NCBI GenBank assembly: GCA_964547985.1
Contig: CAZJPV010000033.1
Span: 1 to 29,010 of the forward strand
DNA length: 29,010 bases
Direction of reading: 5' to 3'
Source: JAPLJU01 sp964547985
GTDB taxonomy: Bacteria > Desulfobacterota > Syntrophia > Syntrophales > UBA2192
Shown: positions 1 through 7,299 of the stretch, piece by piece
Layout: each line of letters opens with the position of its first letter
Numbering within the stretch: the first letter of the stretch is position 1
Position numbers and translations under genes: made by a program
Notes under the pieces: generated by a model
Told to the model about the DNA's origin: nothing
What the model saw: only the letters and a program-made list of their open reading frames with translations
Databases searched by the model: none

Positions 1-121
1 ACGGTTTTTAATGGGGAAAAACATCTTGATTGTTTTCGCCTTAAGCCATAAGCCTTTTGCCATAAACCATCGTTCTATGCCTTTTGCCCTGAACCCTTAA
101 CCCTTTGCCCTTTATAATTCC
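1..121. repeat. Degenerate short-word repeat tract before the rhomboid gene
   Basis: This gene-free stretch is built from variants of one word: CCTTTTGCC at about 52 and 80, CCCTTTGCCC at about 101, with CCATAAGCC, CCATAAACC and CCCTTAACCC between them. The word recurs roughly every 7 to 10 bases without a fixed period. A perfect TATAAT lies at 113-118, but it ends only three bases before the downstream ATG, and no clear Shine-Dalgarno is present. It may be a low-complexity remnant rather than a promoter. The left edge of the window cuts it off. Confidence 0.45.
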
Positions 122-1090
122 ATGATACCGATCCGCGATCAGATTCGGTCCAGAAATTACCCCGTCGTCAACGTGGCACTGATTGTCATCAATGTGGTGC
201 TCTTTCTTCTACAGCTCACACAGGCGGATCATATTGAGGCCTTCATCTTCACCTATGGTCTCGTTCCCGCTCGCTACAGCAGCCCGGAAATTTCATCCCA
301 CTTCACCCCCCTTGAACAGACTATCCCATTGATATCGTTCATGTTTCTTCACGGCAGCTTCTGGCACCTCCTGGGTAACATGTGGTTTCTTTATATCTTC
401 GGCGATAATGTGGAGGACCACTTCGGATCCTTCAAATATCTTGTTTTCTATCTCCTCTGCGGCTGGGTGTCGGCCCTCACCCACCTTTATTTCAACTGGG
501 AATCTCAGATCCCGACGATCGGCGCAAGCGGCGCCATCGCGGGCGTCATGGGGGCCTATCTCCTCCTCTACCCCCGCTCACGGATCCTGACGCTCATCCC
601 CATCTTTTTCATTCCGTACTTCATTGAGGTCCCGGCGATTTTTTTCCTAGGGATCTGGTTTGTCTTCCAGTTCCTCTATGCCTCCGTGTCCGATTCGCAA
701 ATGGGCGGCGTTGCCTGGTGGGCGCACATCGGGGGATTCCTCGCGGGGATGGCCCTGACGAAGCTCATCTCCTTCATCCCCGATTTCGGGCTCTCGGAAC
801 GCATGAGCCACGAGAGAACCACAACACCCCGCCTGCAGGTCGTCCGGCCGGCCCCACCGACGGAAAACCTGGACCTCCATGGCAGTATCGCCATCACACC
901 GAGGGAAGCAACAAGCGGCGCGAATAAAATGATCACCATCATCCGCGATGGGGCAAGGAAGCTTGTCAAAGTCACCATTCCACCCGGCGTGATGGCAGGC
1001 ACGAGACTGAGACTGGCCGGCATGGGCCGGAAGGGCGGAGAGGGAGATCATGGGGATTTTTTCCTCGAGATACTGATCCGGGGGGACTGA
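122..1090 (+). CDS. Rhomboid family intramembrane serine protease with C-terminal DnaJ-like domain
   Basis: A 322-aa inner-membrane protein. Rhomboids cleave transmembrane substrates inside the bilayer with a Ser-His dyad. The hallmark pieces are visible: His82 and Asn86 in WHLLGNMW (oxyanion side), GASGA with catalytic Ser136, and the partner His202 in WWAHIGGF. About six hydrophobic segments span residues 14-220, and the N-terminus (MIPIRDQ) is typical of the family. Residues 254-322, after a proline-rich linker, do not belong to the rhomboid fold. They read like the C-terminal substrate-binding domain of DnaJ/Hsp40: ITPREATSGA, then KVTIPPGVMAGTRLRLAGMG, then GDFFLEILI. That second assignment rests on pattern only. 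No good ribosome-binding site precedes the ATG. The next gene starts one base after the stop, so the two are probably translationally coupled. Confidence 0.9.
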   Translation: MIPIRDQIRSRNYPVVNVALIVINVVLFLLQLTQADHIEAFIFTYGLVPARYSSPEISSHFTPLEQTIPLISFMFLHGSFWHLLGNMWFLYIFGDNVEDHFGSFKYLVFYLLCGWVSALTHLYFNWESQIPTIGASGAIAGVMGAYLLLYPRSRILTLIPIFFIPYFIEVPAIFFLGIWFVFQFLYASVSDSQMGGVAWWAHIGGFLAGMALTKLISFIPDFGLSERMSHERTTTPRLQVVRPAPPTENLDLHGSIAITPREATSGANKMITIIRDGARKLVKVTIPPGVMAGTRLRLAGMGRKGGEGDHGDFFLEILIRGD

Positions 1091-1091
1091 T

Positions 1092-1346
1092 ATGGAAAAC
1101 CGCTGGAGAGTCGTCTACACGGCATCAGGCATGACAAACGCAAGGATCGTGGCGGGAAGGTTGGAAACGGAAGAGATCCCCTTCCGACTGAAATACGAAG
1201 CCGCCGGCGAAATCTACGCCATCGTCATCAACGGGCTTGGCGAGGTCGAAATTCTCGTGCCGGAGAGCTTTTTTGAGGCCGCCCAAAAGGCCCTGTCAAC
1301 GACCTTCGACGAAAAAGATTTGAACTGGCAAAACTCCTCTGAATAA
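1092..1346 (+). CDS. DUF2007-type small protein
   Basis: An 84-aa soluble protein with no signal peptide or membrane segment. The pattern WRVVYTASGMTNARIVAGRLETEEIPF, then a short beta-rich middle, then VEILVPESFFEAAQKAL, fits the DUF2007 family. These are small ferredoxin-like-fold proteins labelled putative signal transducing protein; their function is not established. The gene starts one base after the rhomboid stop codon and ends about 45 bases before the convergent moaA stop, so it is the last gene of a two-gene plus-strand unit. I saw no convincing terminator in that short gap. Confidence 0.75.
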   Translation: MENRWRVVYTASGMTNARIVAGRLETEEIPFRLKYEAAGEIYAIVINGLGEVEILVPESFFEAAQKALSTTFDEKDLNWQNSSE

Positions 1347-1392
1347 AAAAACTTCGTGGAAATTGAAGGGAATACGACGAGGAGGGGCCGAG

Positions 1393-2382
1393 TCACCCGC
1401 CGATCCGGGGCATTTCCTTGCGGGACTTCCTCGGCTGTGCAGTGCCGATTTGGAGGTCATGTCCCTTGGGTTTCTTCAGGATGGCTTTTCTGATCATATC
1501 CTGCAGGTCTGCATCGGAGCATCCTGACCGCAACGGCATTTTGAGATCCAGTTCGTCGTCAACGAGGAGGCAAGACCGCAGATAACCGTCGGCGGTCAGC
1601 CTCAGGCGGTTGCACCAATCGCAGAAGTGGTGACTGACAGGGCTGATGAAACCGATCTCACCCACGGCATCCTCCATCCTGTAGATTCTGGCCGGTCCGT
1701 CCGTTCTGCGGAAGTTGCCGTTCATGGGATGGAGCTTCCGGAAGGCACCGATTCTGGCCATGATGACTTCGTCGGATAAATATTGCTCCTGGAAATTGAC
1801 ATCGACCCTTCCCATCGGCATCAACTCGATGAACCTCACCTGGTAGGGCTTTTTGAGCGTGAGCCGGGCGATTTCCAGGATTTCATCTTCATTGAATCCC
1901 CGCATGGCGACGGTGTTGATCTTGATGGGGGCAAAACCGAGCCGTTCCGCCTTCTCGATGCCGCGAAGAACCGCATGCAGGTTACCGCCCCTTGTCATCC
2001 GCGCGTATTTTTCGGCGTTCAGGGAATCGAGGCTGACATTGATGCGCCGGACCCCGGCATCGAAGAGTTTTTCGGCATACACTTCCAGAAGGATCCCGTT
2101 TGTCGTGAGACTCAGATCCTCCAGGGGAATCCCCTTCAGGGCGGAGAGGAAATCCATAAGTCCCCTGCGGATGAGGGGCTCCCCGCCCGTGACCCGAACC
2201 TTAGCGACGCCGAGCCTCACAGCCGCATGGATGATCCGCAGGATCTCCTCATAATGGAGGATGTCATTGTGCCCGAGGAGCGAGACGCCCTCTTTCGGCA
2301 TGCAGTAAAGGCATCGGAGGTTGCACCGATCCGTCACAGAAACCCGCAGGTAGCTTATTTCCCTGTCGTAAGAATCGCGCAT
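1393..2382 (-). CDS. moaA: GTP 3',8-cyclase MoaA (molybdenum cofactor biosynthesis)
   Basis: A radical-SAM enzyme that, with MoaC, converts GTP to cyclic pyranopterin monophosphate, the first step of molybdenum cofactor synthesis. Numbering from the upstream GTG at 2427, the N-terminal 4Fe-4S/SAM cluster cysteines are Cys35, Cys39 and Cys42 in TDRCNLRCLYCMP, and GGEPL follows at 81-85. The second, GTP-binding cluster is Cys269, Cys272 and Cys286 in FCDWCNRLRLTADG plus SC. The chain ends in the conserved GG tail. I prefer the ATG at 2382 (329 aa) because MRDSYDREISYLR matches the usual MoaA beginning. The GTG at 2427 would add 15 atypical residues; neither has a strong ribosome-binding site. 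No other molybdopterin gene is nearby. An inverted repeat in the upstream gap may regulate it. Confidence 0.95.
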   Translation of the reverse strand: MRDSYDREISYLRVSVTDRCNLRCLYCMPKEGVSLLGHNDILHYEEILRIIHAAVRLGVAKVRVTGGEPLIRRGLMDFLSALKGIPLEDLSLTTNGILLEVYAEKLFDAGVRRINVSLDSLNAEKYARMTRGGNLHAVLRGIEKAERLGFAPIKINTVAMRGFNEDEILEIARLTLKKPYQVRFIELMPMGRVDVNFQEQYLSDEVIMARIGAFRKLHPMNGNFRRTDGPARIYRMEDAVGEIGFISPVSHHFCDWCNRLRLTADGYLRSCLLVDDELDLKMPLRSGCSDADLQDMIRKAILKKPKGHDLQIGTAQPRKSRKEMPRIGG

Positions 2383-2468
2383 CCAATGAAGACTCTGTTT
2401 CTTTAAAAAGTCTTTATTTTCTAACACAGTTCACGAGACCTGACAAGGAGGATAACCGGCAAATCTTC

Positions 2469-2497
2469 TTGACAGTTCAGGAATTCTCCGTTAGATA
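2469..2497 (+). promoter_or_regulatory. Possible greA promoter
   Basis: A perfect -35 hexamer TTGACA lies at 2469-2474. With a 17-base spacer the -10 position reads TAGATA (2492-2497), a weak match, inside an AT-rich run. The first half-site of the neighbouring repeat (2487-2493) overlaps the presumed -10 region, so a repressor bound there could block this promoter. The -35 is seen directly; promoter activity is inferred. Confidence 0.35.
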
Positions 2498-2527
2498 TAT
2501 ACATCCGTTATTGAACCGATAACGGAT
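2487..2527. promoter_or_regulatory. Inverted repeat plus extra half-site between moaA and greA (candidate operator)
   Basis: ATCCGTTAT (2503-2511), a 7-base spacer, then ATAACGGAT (2519-2527) form a perfect 9+9 inverted repeat. A third copy of the core, TCCGTTA, sits at 2487-2493 in direct orientation, 17 bases from the second. A T-run follows at 2531-2537, so on the plus strand the same arms could also act as a weak hairpin. The AT-rich palindrome with CGTTAT cores recalls ModE-type molybdate/tungstate operators, which control moa genes in some proteobacteria. This identification is inference. Confidence 0.5.
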
Positions 2528-2579
2528 ATCTTTTTTTCAACAACGGGCCGTCAGAAGGTTGACGCCGGGGAAGAATTTC

Positions 2580-3062
2580 ATGCAAAAGATGCCGATCACG
2601 AAAGCGGGATTCGAAAAACTAAAAAAAGAACTCCAGTACCTCAAGACGATCGCCATCCCTGAAAATGCCCGTGCCATCGAGGAGGCACGGGGTCACGGCG
2701 ACATCGCGGAAAACGCGGAGTACCAGTACGCCAAGGAAAAACAATCCTTTTTGCACGGCAGGATGCAGGAGATCGAGAATAATCTGGCCTCTTCTAAGGT
2801 GATCGATTTGAAGGGATTGACGGATGAGAAGGCGGTCTTCGGATCGATTGTGTCCATCCGCGACGCGGACACGGGCGATGTGATGGAATATCAGCTCGTG
2901 GGGCCCTTTGAGTCGGACGCCTCCAACAATAAGATTTCCGTCACCTCGCCGATCGGAAAGGCCCTGATCAGCAGAGAGGCGGGGGACATCGTCAGTGTCA
3001 AGACGCCGGGCGGTCTCCGCGAATTCGAGATCCTGAATATCGCGGTCCGGGACGAGGAATAG
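2580..3062 (+). CDS. greA: Transcription elongation factor GreA
   Basis: Rescues backtracked RNA polymerase by inserting its coiled coil into the secondary channel and stimulating cleavage of the extruded RNA 3' end. From the ATG at 2580 the protein has 160 residues, the usual GreA size. The two acidic tip residues fall at Asp41 and Glu44 (GDIAENAEY), the same positions as in E. coli GreA. Residues 1-75 are the coiled coil and about 82-156 the FKBP-like domain, with SPIGKAL at 123-129. GGGGAAG six bases before this ATG fixes the start; an in-frame TTG at 2559 is less likely. The gene is divergent from moaA and convergent with the next gene. Confidence 0.95.
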   Translation: MQKMPITKAGFEKLKKELQYLKTIAIPENARAIEEARGHGDIAENAEYQYAKEKQSFLHGRMQEIENNLASSKVIDLKGLTDEKAVFGSIVSIRDADTGDVMEYQLVGPFESDASNNKISVTSPIGKALISREAGDIVSVKTPGGLREFEILNIAVRDEE

Positions 3063-3080
3063 GATCCCTTCGGCTCACCC

Positions 3081-3656
3081 TCAGGAAAATTCCAGCCGGA
3101 TCTCCTCCAGTTCAATCAGTTCGTTGTGCTCGATCCGATCGTAGAAGTCGATGACCTCCTTGGCAGGGCCGGATACCTCTCCGCTCGCCTTGATCTCATA
3201 AGCGTGAAGGGGCGCGTAGGCCTCCACGCCCTTGCCCTCCGGATGGATGACTTCCTCGGGCTTATACCCCCCGATTTGGACGCCCGGCGGCAGATCGGCA
3301 AAGGTCGCCTTCAGTTTCTCACCGAACTCCTTTGAAAAGGTTTTGAACCTGAAACGAAACCGGGCGCCGACGACCTGGCGAATGGAAACCACTTTCACTG
3401 CCAGCTCCGACTGCCGCTTCTCATAGGCCTCCTTCAGGGCGCGGCCGATTTCCTCACCGATGATGATCCGGGTCTGATCCTCCGTCACACTCAGTATCCG
3501 CATGAGCTGATGAAGCTTTCCGCTACCTTTCACGTGGTGTTCCCGGGCAAAAGCGGCCTCCCCCTCTATGCCCCTTGCCGCCAGAAACCCCAGTGCAAAA
3601 CCCCTGATGAGTTCGTGGTGCCCTTCGACAACCACCTCAAAATATGTCTTGTTCAT
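3081..3656 (-). CDS. Conserved-looking hypothetical protein, 191 aa
   Basis: I do not recognise this family. The protein is soluble, has no signal peptide, no membrane segment and no cysteine. It seems to have two halves. Residues 1-90 run from a strand (TYFEVVVEGH) through a helix rich in small residues (LIRGFALGFLAARGI) to a second alpha-beta stretch ending in IIIGEEIGRAL. Residues 91-191 hold KVVSIRQVVGARFRFRFKTFSKEFGEKLK, a loop with PPGVQIGGYKPEEVIHPEGKG, and an acidic tail. The alternation of strands and helices would suit tandem ferredoxin-like folds, but that is a guess. It begins with ATG after AAAGGG at 8-base spacing. It lies 62 bases downstream of the antiporter gene on the same strand, so the two may be co-transcribed. 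Confidence 0.7.
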   Translation of the reverse strand: MNKTYFEVVVEGHHELIRGFALGFLAARGIEGEAAFAREHHVKGSGKLHQLMRILSVTEDQTRIIIGEEIGRALKEAYEKRQSELAVKVVSIRQVVGARFRFRFKTFSKEFGEKLKATFADLPPGVQIGGYKPEEVIHPEGKGVEAYAPLHAYEIKASGEVSGPAKEVIDFYDRIEHNELIELEEIRLEFS

Positions 3657-3718
3657 ACCTCACACCCTTTCATGATCATTTGTCGGATATGCCATCCTTT
3701 CGGGCTTCATCGGCACCT

Positions 3719-5209
3719 TTAAAAGAACACGAAGGTAACCAGGATGAACGTTGGGATCAGGATGGGTATCGAGTATTTGAACATGTAGCCGAAAAAACTC
3801 GGCATGTTGACACCGGCCTCCTCGGCGATGGACTTCACCATGAAGTTGGGGGCGTTTCCGATATAAGTGTTGGCCCCCATGAAAACCGAACCTGCAGAAA
3901 TGGCCGTTAGCAGGGAGACGAACTCCGGATTGCCCGTGACCGACCCCAGGGCGCAGGCGCCGGGGACCATGGCCTCCGTCATTCCGAGCTTTCCAAGGGC
4001 CATATAAAAGAAGGTGAGGTAAGTGGGGGCGTTGTCCAGGAAGGAGGAAAGGGAACCCGACACCCAGAAGTAGTGAACCGGATCCCTGACATACACAAGT
4101 AAACCCGCCATGGCGCCCTGCGGTCCCGCTTGCAGGATACCCAGGGCCGGGATGATCGTCATGAAGATCCCCGCGAAGAGTTTTGCCACCTCCATAATCG
4201 GCGCCCAGTTGAACTCATTCATTTCCCTGAGCTTCGAGGGCGTGATGCGAAGCGACAGAACCCCCATGATGATAATCCCGACGTCCCGCACGATATTCTG
4301 GTAGAAGACCTCGATACCCATGACGGTGAAACACCCCGCCTTCCAGTAGCCGCTCAGGAGCACGAACCCCACCACGCCGGCCAGAAAAAGAAAATTATAG
4401 ATCCCCTCGACCTTGATAGGCACCTTCTCCGCCGGGCTCTCCGGTACGACCAGCCGCGATTTTTCCCTCCGGTAGTAATAGGTGTCGAACAGGTAGAAGA
4501 GGGCGAGAACGATTAGGGATGTCAGGAGCATGTGAGGAAGTATGGCCTTCGTCACCCAGAAGAAGGGGACGCTGTGAAGAAAACCCAGGAAGAGGGGCGG
4601 ATCGCCGAGCGGCGTGAGGGCGCCGCCGATATTCGCCACGAGGAAGATGAAAAAACAGATTACGTGTGCCTTCTTTTCACGGTCACGGTTGGCCCGCAAC
4701 ACCGGCCTGATCATGACCATCGAGGCCCCCGTCGTCCCCACCCAGGAGGCCAGGACGGTGCCGATGAGAAGAAGGACACTGTTCATGACGGGTGTTCCCC
4801 GCAGCGTCCCGGTGACAACAATGCCTCCCGAGATCGTGAAGAGGCCCCACAGGAGAATGATGAAGGGGATGTAGTCGATGATGTAGATGTGAAGGATCGG
4901 TATGATCGCCATTTCATGATAGACAGAAACAGCGGGAACCGCGAAAACTATCGCCCAGAAAGCCGACACCTTCCCGAAATGGTCGTGCCAGAAATGAGGT
5001 GTCAAAAGCGGGCAGAGAGCGATGGAGAGAAGAATGCCGATGAAGGGGATGATCGACCAGATCGGCAGTACATACCCGAGACCGGGGTGGGCCTTATCAC
5101 CGTCGGCCGATGCCAGGCACAACTCCGGGTGGATCAGGACCTCGATGAGGGCAAGCCCGAAGACGATAAAAAAAATGATACGCTTTTTCTTATCTCGGCC
5201 ACCTGTCAT
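3719..5209 (-). CDS. Ion-transporter (ArsB/NhaD) superfamily permease, probable sodium:proton antiporter
   Basis: A 496-aa inner-membrane protein with roughly 11-13 hydrophobic spans. Family signatures are GGALTPLGDPP at 195-205, SLSSFLDNAPTY at 386-397 and GANTYIGNAPNF at 445-456; GTTGASMVMIRP precedes at 158-169. The paired DNAPT and GNAPN hairpin-loop motifs are typical of the IT superfamily, which includes NhaD-type Na+/H+ antiporters, arsenite permeases and dicarboxylate carriers. Antiporter function is the likeliest choice, but the substrate cannot be fixed from sequence. GAGGAGG seven bases before the ATG sets the start. It lies downstream of the ATP synthase operon on the same strand but is separated from it by a strong terminator, so it should have its own promoter in 5210-5310. 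Confidence 0.8.
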   Translation of the reverse strand: MTGGRDKKKRIIFFIVFGLALIEVLIHPELCLASADGDKAHPGLGYVLPIWSIIPFIGILLSIALCPLLTPHFWHDHFGKVSAFWAIVFAVPAVSVYHEMAIIPILHIYIIDYIPFIILLWGLFTISGGIVVTGTLRGTPVMNSVLLLIGTVLASWVGTTGASMVMIRPVLRANRDREKKAHVICFFIFLVANIGGALTPLGDPPLFLGFLHSVPFFWVTKAILPHMLLTSLIVLALFYLFDTYYYRREKSRLVVPESPAEKVPIKVEGIYNFLFLAGVVGFVLLSGYWKAGCFTVMGIEVFYQNIVRDVGIIIMGVLSLRITPSKLREMNEFNWAPIMEVAKLFAGIFMTIIPALGILQAGPQGAMAGLLVYVRDPVHYFWVSGSLSSFLDNAPTYLTFFYMALGKLGMTEAMVPGACALGSVTGNPEFVSLLTAISAGSVFMGANTYIGNAPNFMVKSIAEEAGVNMPSFFGYMFKYSIPILIPTFILVTFVFF

Positions 5210-5280
5210 TTCCGGATCCTCCTCACACCTGCACCCGATATCATACCCGGGGTAATCTCTGCAACTCGGAATATCCCTGA

Positions 5281-5298
5281 CCCGGTATGAATACCGGG
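5281..5298. promoter_or_regulatory. Perfect palindrome upstream of the antiporter gene
   Basis: CCCGGTAT, two bases, then ATACCGGG form an exact 8+2+8 palindrome about 72 bases before the antiporter start. A related word, ATACCCGGGGT, lies nearer the gene at about 5243-5253, resembling ATACCGGGGT at 5291-5300. The short spacing favours a protein-binding site over a terminator. The regulator is unknown. Confidence 0.35.
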
Positions 5299-5311
5299 GT
5301 CTCTACAAAAT

Positions 5312-5349
5312 AAAAGAGCCAGGCGTATCGCTTTGTCCTGGCTCTTTTT
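5312..5349 (-). terminator. Intrinsic terminator of the atp operon
   Basis: AAAAGAGCCAGG (5312-5323) and CCTGGCTCTTTT (5337-5348) form a 12-bp stem with a 13-base loop. On the minus strand the stem is followed by a T-rich tail, as expected for termination after atpC, whose stop lies about 50 bases upstream. The T-rich arm on the plus side would let it work in both directions. Confidence 0.85.
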
Positions 5350-5397
5350 AAGCATTTGTCAAAGACTGTGTTTTACGGCCGTTAAAATAGACTCATT

Positions 5398-5808
5398 TCA
5401 GCCGGCGTGCTGGGCGATCTTGATCCGGGTCTCCGCTCGGTTGAGGTCGGCTTCTATCTTCCCGTACTCAGCATCTTCCTTCGCCACCTTGGAGAGCTTC
5501 TGCTCCGCCTTCTCCTTGGCCCGTTTGGCCCTCTCCACGTCGATCTGGTCCGCCCTCTCGGCCGATTCCACCAGAATGGTGACCTTGCTGGCCGTCACTT
5601 CAGCGTAACCCGTGTTGACGGCATAGTGGGTCCTGCGGCCGTCCCTGAGGTAACTCAGTTCACCGAACTTGATTGCGGAGAGAAGCGAGGCGTGCCCTTT
5701 CAGGACGCCGAACTCGCCTTCGATGCCGGGGATGGTGATCTCCTCGACCTTGCCGCTGAAAGCCATCTTCTCCGGTGTTACGATTTCAACCATCAACTCG
5801 TCGGCCAT
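5398..5808 (-). CDS. atpC: F1 ATP synthase subunit epsilon
   Basis: A 136-aa central-stalk subunit that couples rotation and can inhibit ATP hydrolysis. The N-terminal beta-sandwich (about 1-85) carries the family signature VEIVTPEKMAFSGKVEEITIPG and GEFGVLKGHASLLS. The C-terminal part (about 88-135) is a charged helical hairpin rich in Ala, Glu and Lys. AGAGGA eight bases before the ATG supports the start. It is the last gene of the operon, 21 bases after atpD and before the terminator at 5312-5349. Confidence 0.97.
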   Translation of the reverse strand: MADELMVEIVTPEKMAFSGKVEEITIPGIEGEFGVLKGHASLLSAIKFGELSYLRDGRRTHYAVNTGYAEVTASKVTILVESAERADQIDVERAKRAKEKAEQKLSKVAKEDAEYGKIEADLNRAETRIKIAQHAG

Positions 5809-5829
5809 TGAGGGATCCTCTGCTTTCGG

Positions 5830-7239
5830 TTATTCAGACAGCCTCCTGGCTTTCTCGACGGCTTCTTCGATTCCGCCCACCATGTAGAAGGCCTGCTCGG
5901 GCAGTTCGTCGTGCTTGCCGTCCAGGATCTCCTTGAAACCCCGCACGGTATCCTTCACGGAGACGAACTTTCCTTCCGTCCCGGTGAATTGCGCAGCCAC
6001 AAAGAAGGGCTGTGAGAGGAACCGCTGAATCTTTCGCGCACGGCCGACAATGAGCTTGTCTTCTTCCGAAAGCTCGTCCATCCCCAGGATGGCGATGATG
6101 TCCTGGAGGTCCTTGTACCGCTGCAGGATGAGCTGGACGTTTCGGGCCACCTCATAGTGCTCCTCGCCGAGGACATTGGGGTCCAGAATGCGCGAGGTCG
6201 AATCGAGGGGGTCCACGGCGGGGTAAATGCCCAGCTCCGCGATGGGACGGGAGAGAACGACGGTGCCGTCCAGGTGTGCGAAGGTCGTCGCGGGCGCGGG
6301 GTCCGTCAGGTCATCGGCGGGGACGTAAACGCACTGCACTGCCGTAATCGACCCCTTGTCCGTCGAGGTGATCCGCTCCTGGAGCTCACCGAGGTCCGTG
6401 GCCAGTGTGGGCTGGTAACCGACGGCAGAGGGCATGCGGCCCAGAAGTGCGGAGACTTCGGATCCGGCCTGGGTGAAACGGAAGATGTTGTCGATAAAGA
6501 GAAGCACGTCCTGTCCCTGCACGTCCCTGAAGTACTCGGCCGCCGTCAGGGCCGTGAGGGCCACCCTGGCCCGGGCTCCGGGGGGTTCCGTCATCTGGCC
6601 GTAGATCAGAGCCGCCTTGGAAATAACGCCGGATTGTTTCATTTCGAGGTAGAGGTCGTTGCCCTCTCTCGTCCTTTCGCCCACCCCGGCGAACACAGAG
6701 ATACCTCCGTGGTGCATGGCGATGTTGTGGATCATCTCCATCATGACGACGGTCTTGCCCACACCGGCACCACCGAACATCCCCATTTTGCCTCCGCGGG
6801 GGAAGGGAACCAGTAGGTCGATGACCTTGACGCCCGTTTCGAGCACGTGAACGGTGGTATCCTGCTCGAGGAACGTGGGGGCCAGCCTGTGGATCGGCAT
6901 CATATCCTTGGAAGTCACCGGTCCCAGGCCATCGACGGGTTTTCCGACGACATTGAGAATCCTGCCCAGGCACGGCTCGCCGACAGGAACCAGGATCGGG
7001 GAGCCGATGGCCTCGGCCTTCATGCCCCGCACCAGTCCGTCCGTAATATCCATGGCGATGCAGCGCACCATGTTGTCACCCAGGTGCTGCGCAGCTTCGA
7101 CGATCAGGTTGCCTTCCTCATCATTGATGGCCTGGTTCGTGATCTTAATGGCATCCAGGATGTTGGGAAGATGTCCTTCGTCAAACTCGACATCGACAAC
7201 CGGTCCGATGACCTGTACAACCCTTCCTATGTCGCTCAT
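5830..7239 (-). CDS. atpD: F1 ATP synthase subunit beta (catalytic)
   Basis: A 469-aa catalytic subunit that makes ATP from ADP and phosphate as gamma rotates. The Walker A loop GGAGVGKT is at 156-163 and the catalytic glutamate segment GERTREGND at 187-195. The Walker B stretch DVLLFIDNIFRFTQAGSEVSALLGRMPSAVGYQPTLA follows in conserved form (described here in parts: DVLLFIDNIFR, then GSEVSALLGR, then SAVGYQPTLA). The length is standard for bacterial beta. The gene lies between atpG and atpC with short gaps, which is the usual order. Nothing suggests loss of function. Confidence 0.98.
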   Translation of the reverse strand: MSDIGRVVQVIGPVVDVEFDEGHLPNILDAIKITNQAINDEEGNLIVEAAQHLGDNMVRCIAMDITDGLVRGMKAEAIGSPILVPVGEPCLGRILNVVGKPVDGLGPVTSKDMMPIHRLAPTFLEQDTTVHVLETGVKVIDLLVPFPRGGKMGMFGGAGVGKTVVMMEMIHNIAMHHGGISVFAGVGERTREGNDLYLEMKQSGVISKAALIYGQMTEPPGARARVALTALTAAEYFRDVQGQDVLLFIDNIFRFTQAGSEVSALLGRMPSAVGYQPTLATDLGELQERITSTDKGSITAVQCVYVPADDLTDPAPATTFAHLDGTVVLSRPIAELGIYPAVDPLDSTSRILDPNVLGEEHYEVARNVQLILQRYKDLQDIIAILGMDELSEEDKLIVGRARKIQRFLSQPFFVAAQFTGTEGKFVSVKDTVRGFKEILDGKHDELPEQAFYMVGGIEEAVEKARRLSE

Positions 7240-7299
7240 ACCGCTCTCCTTATAAGGTTTCTGACGTCCTGATGATCCGTTTCGATCGTATGGCTCAGT

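Noticed and set aside
2445..2451. Plus-strand AAGGAGG between moaA and greA, like a ribosome-binding site
   Set aside because: No start codon lies 5-12 bases after it and no open frame follows; greA has its own site further down.
4532..5290. 252-codon plus-strand open frame opposite the antiporter gene
   Set aside because: It is antisense to a clear membrane-protein gene, its product is an implausible charged, His/Asp/Arg-rich sequence, and it has no ribosome-binding site. It is a GC-rich shadow.
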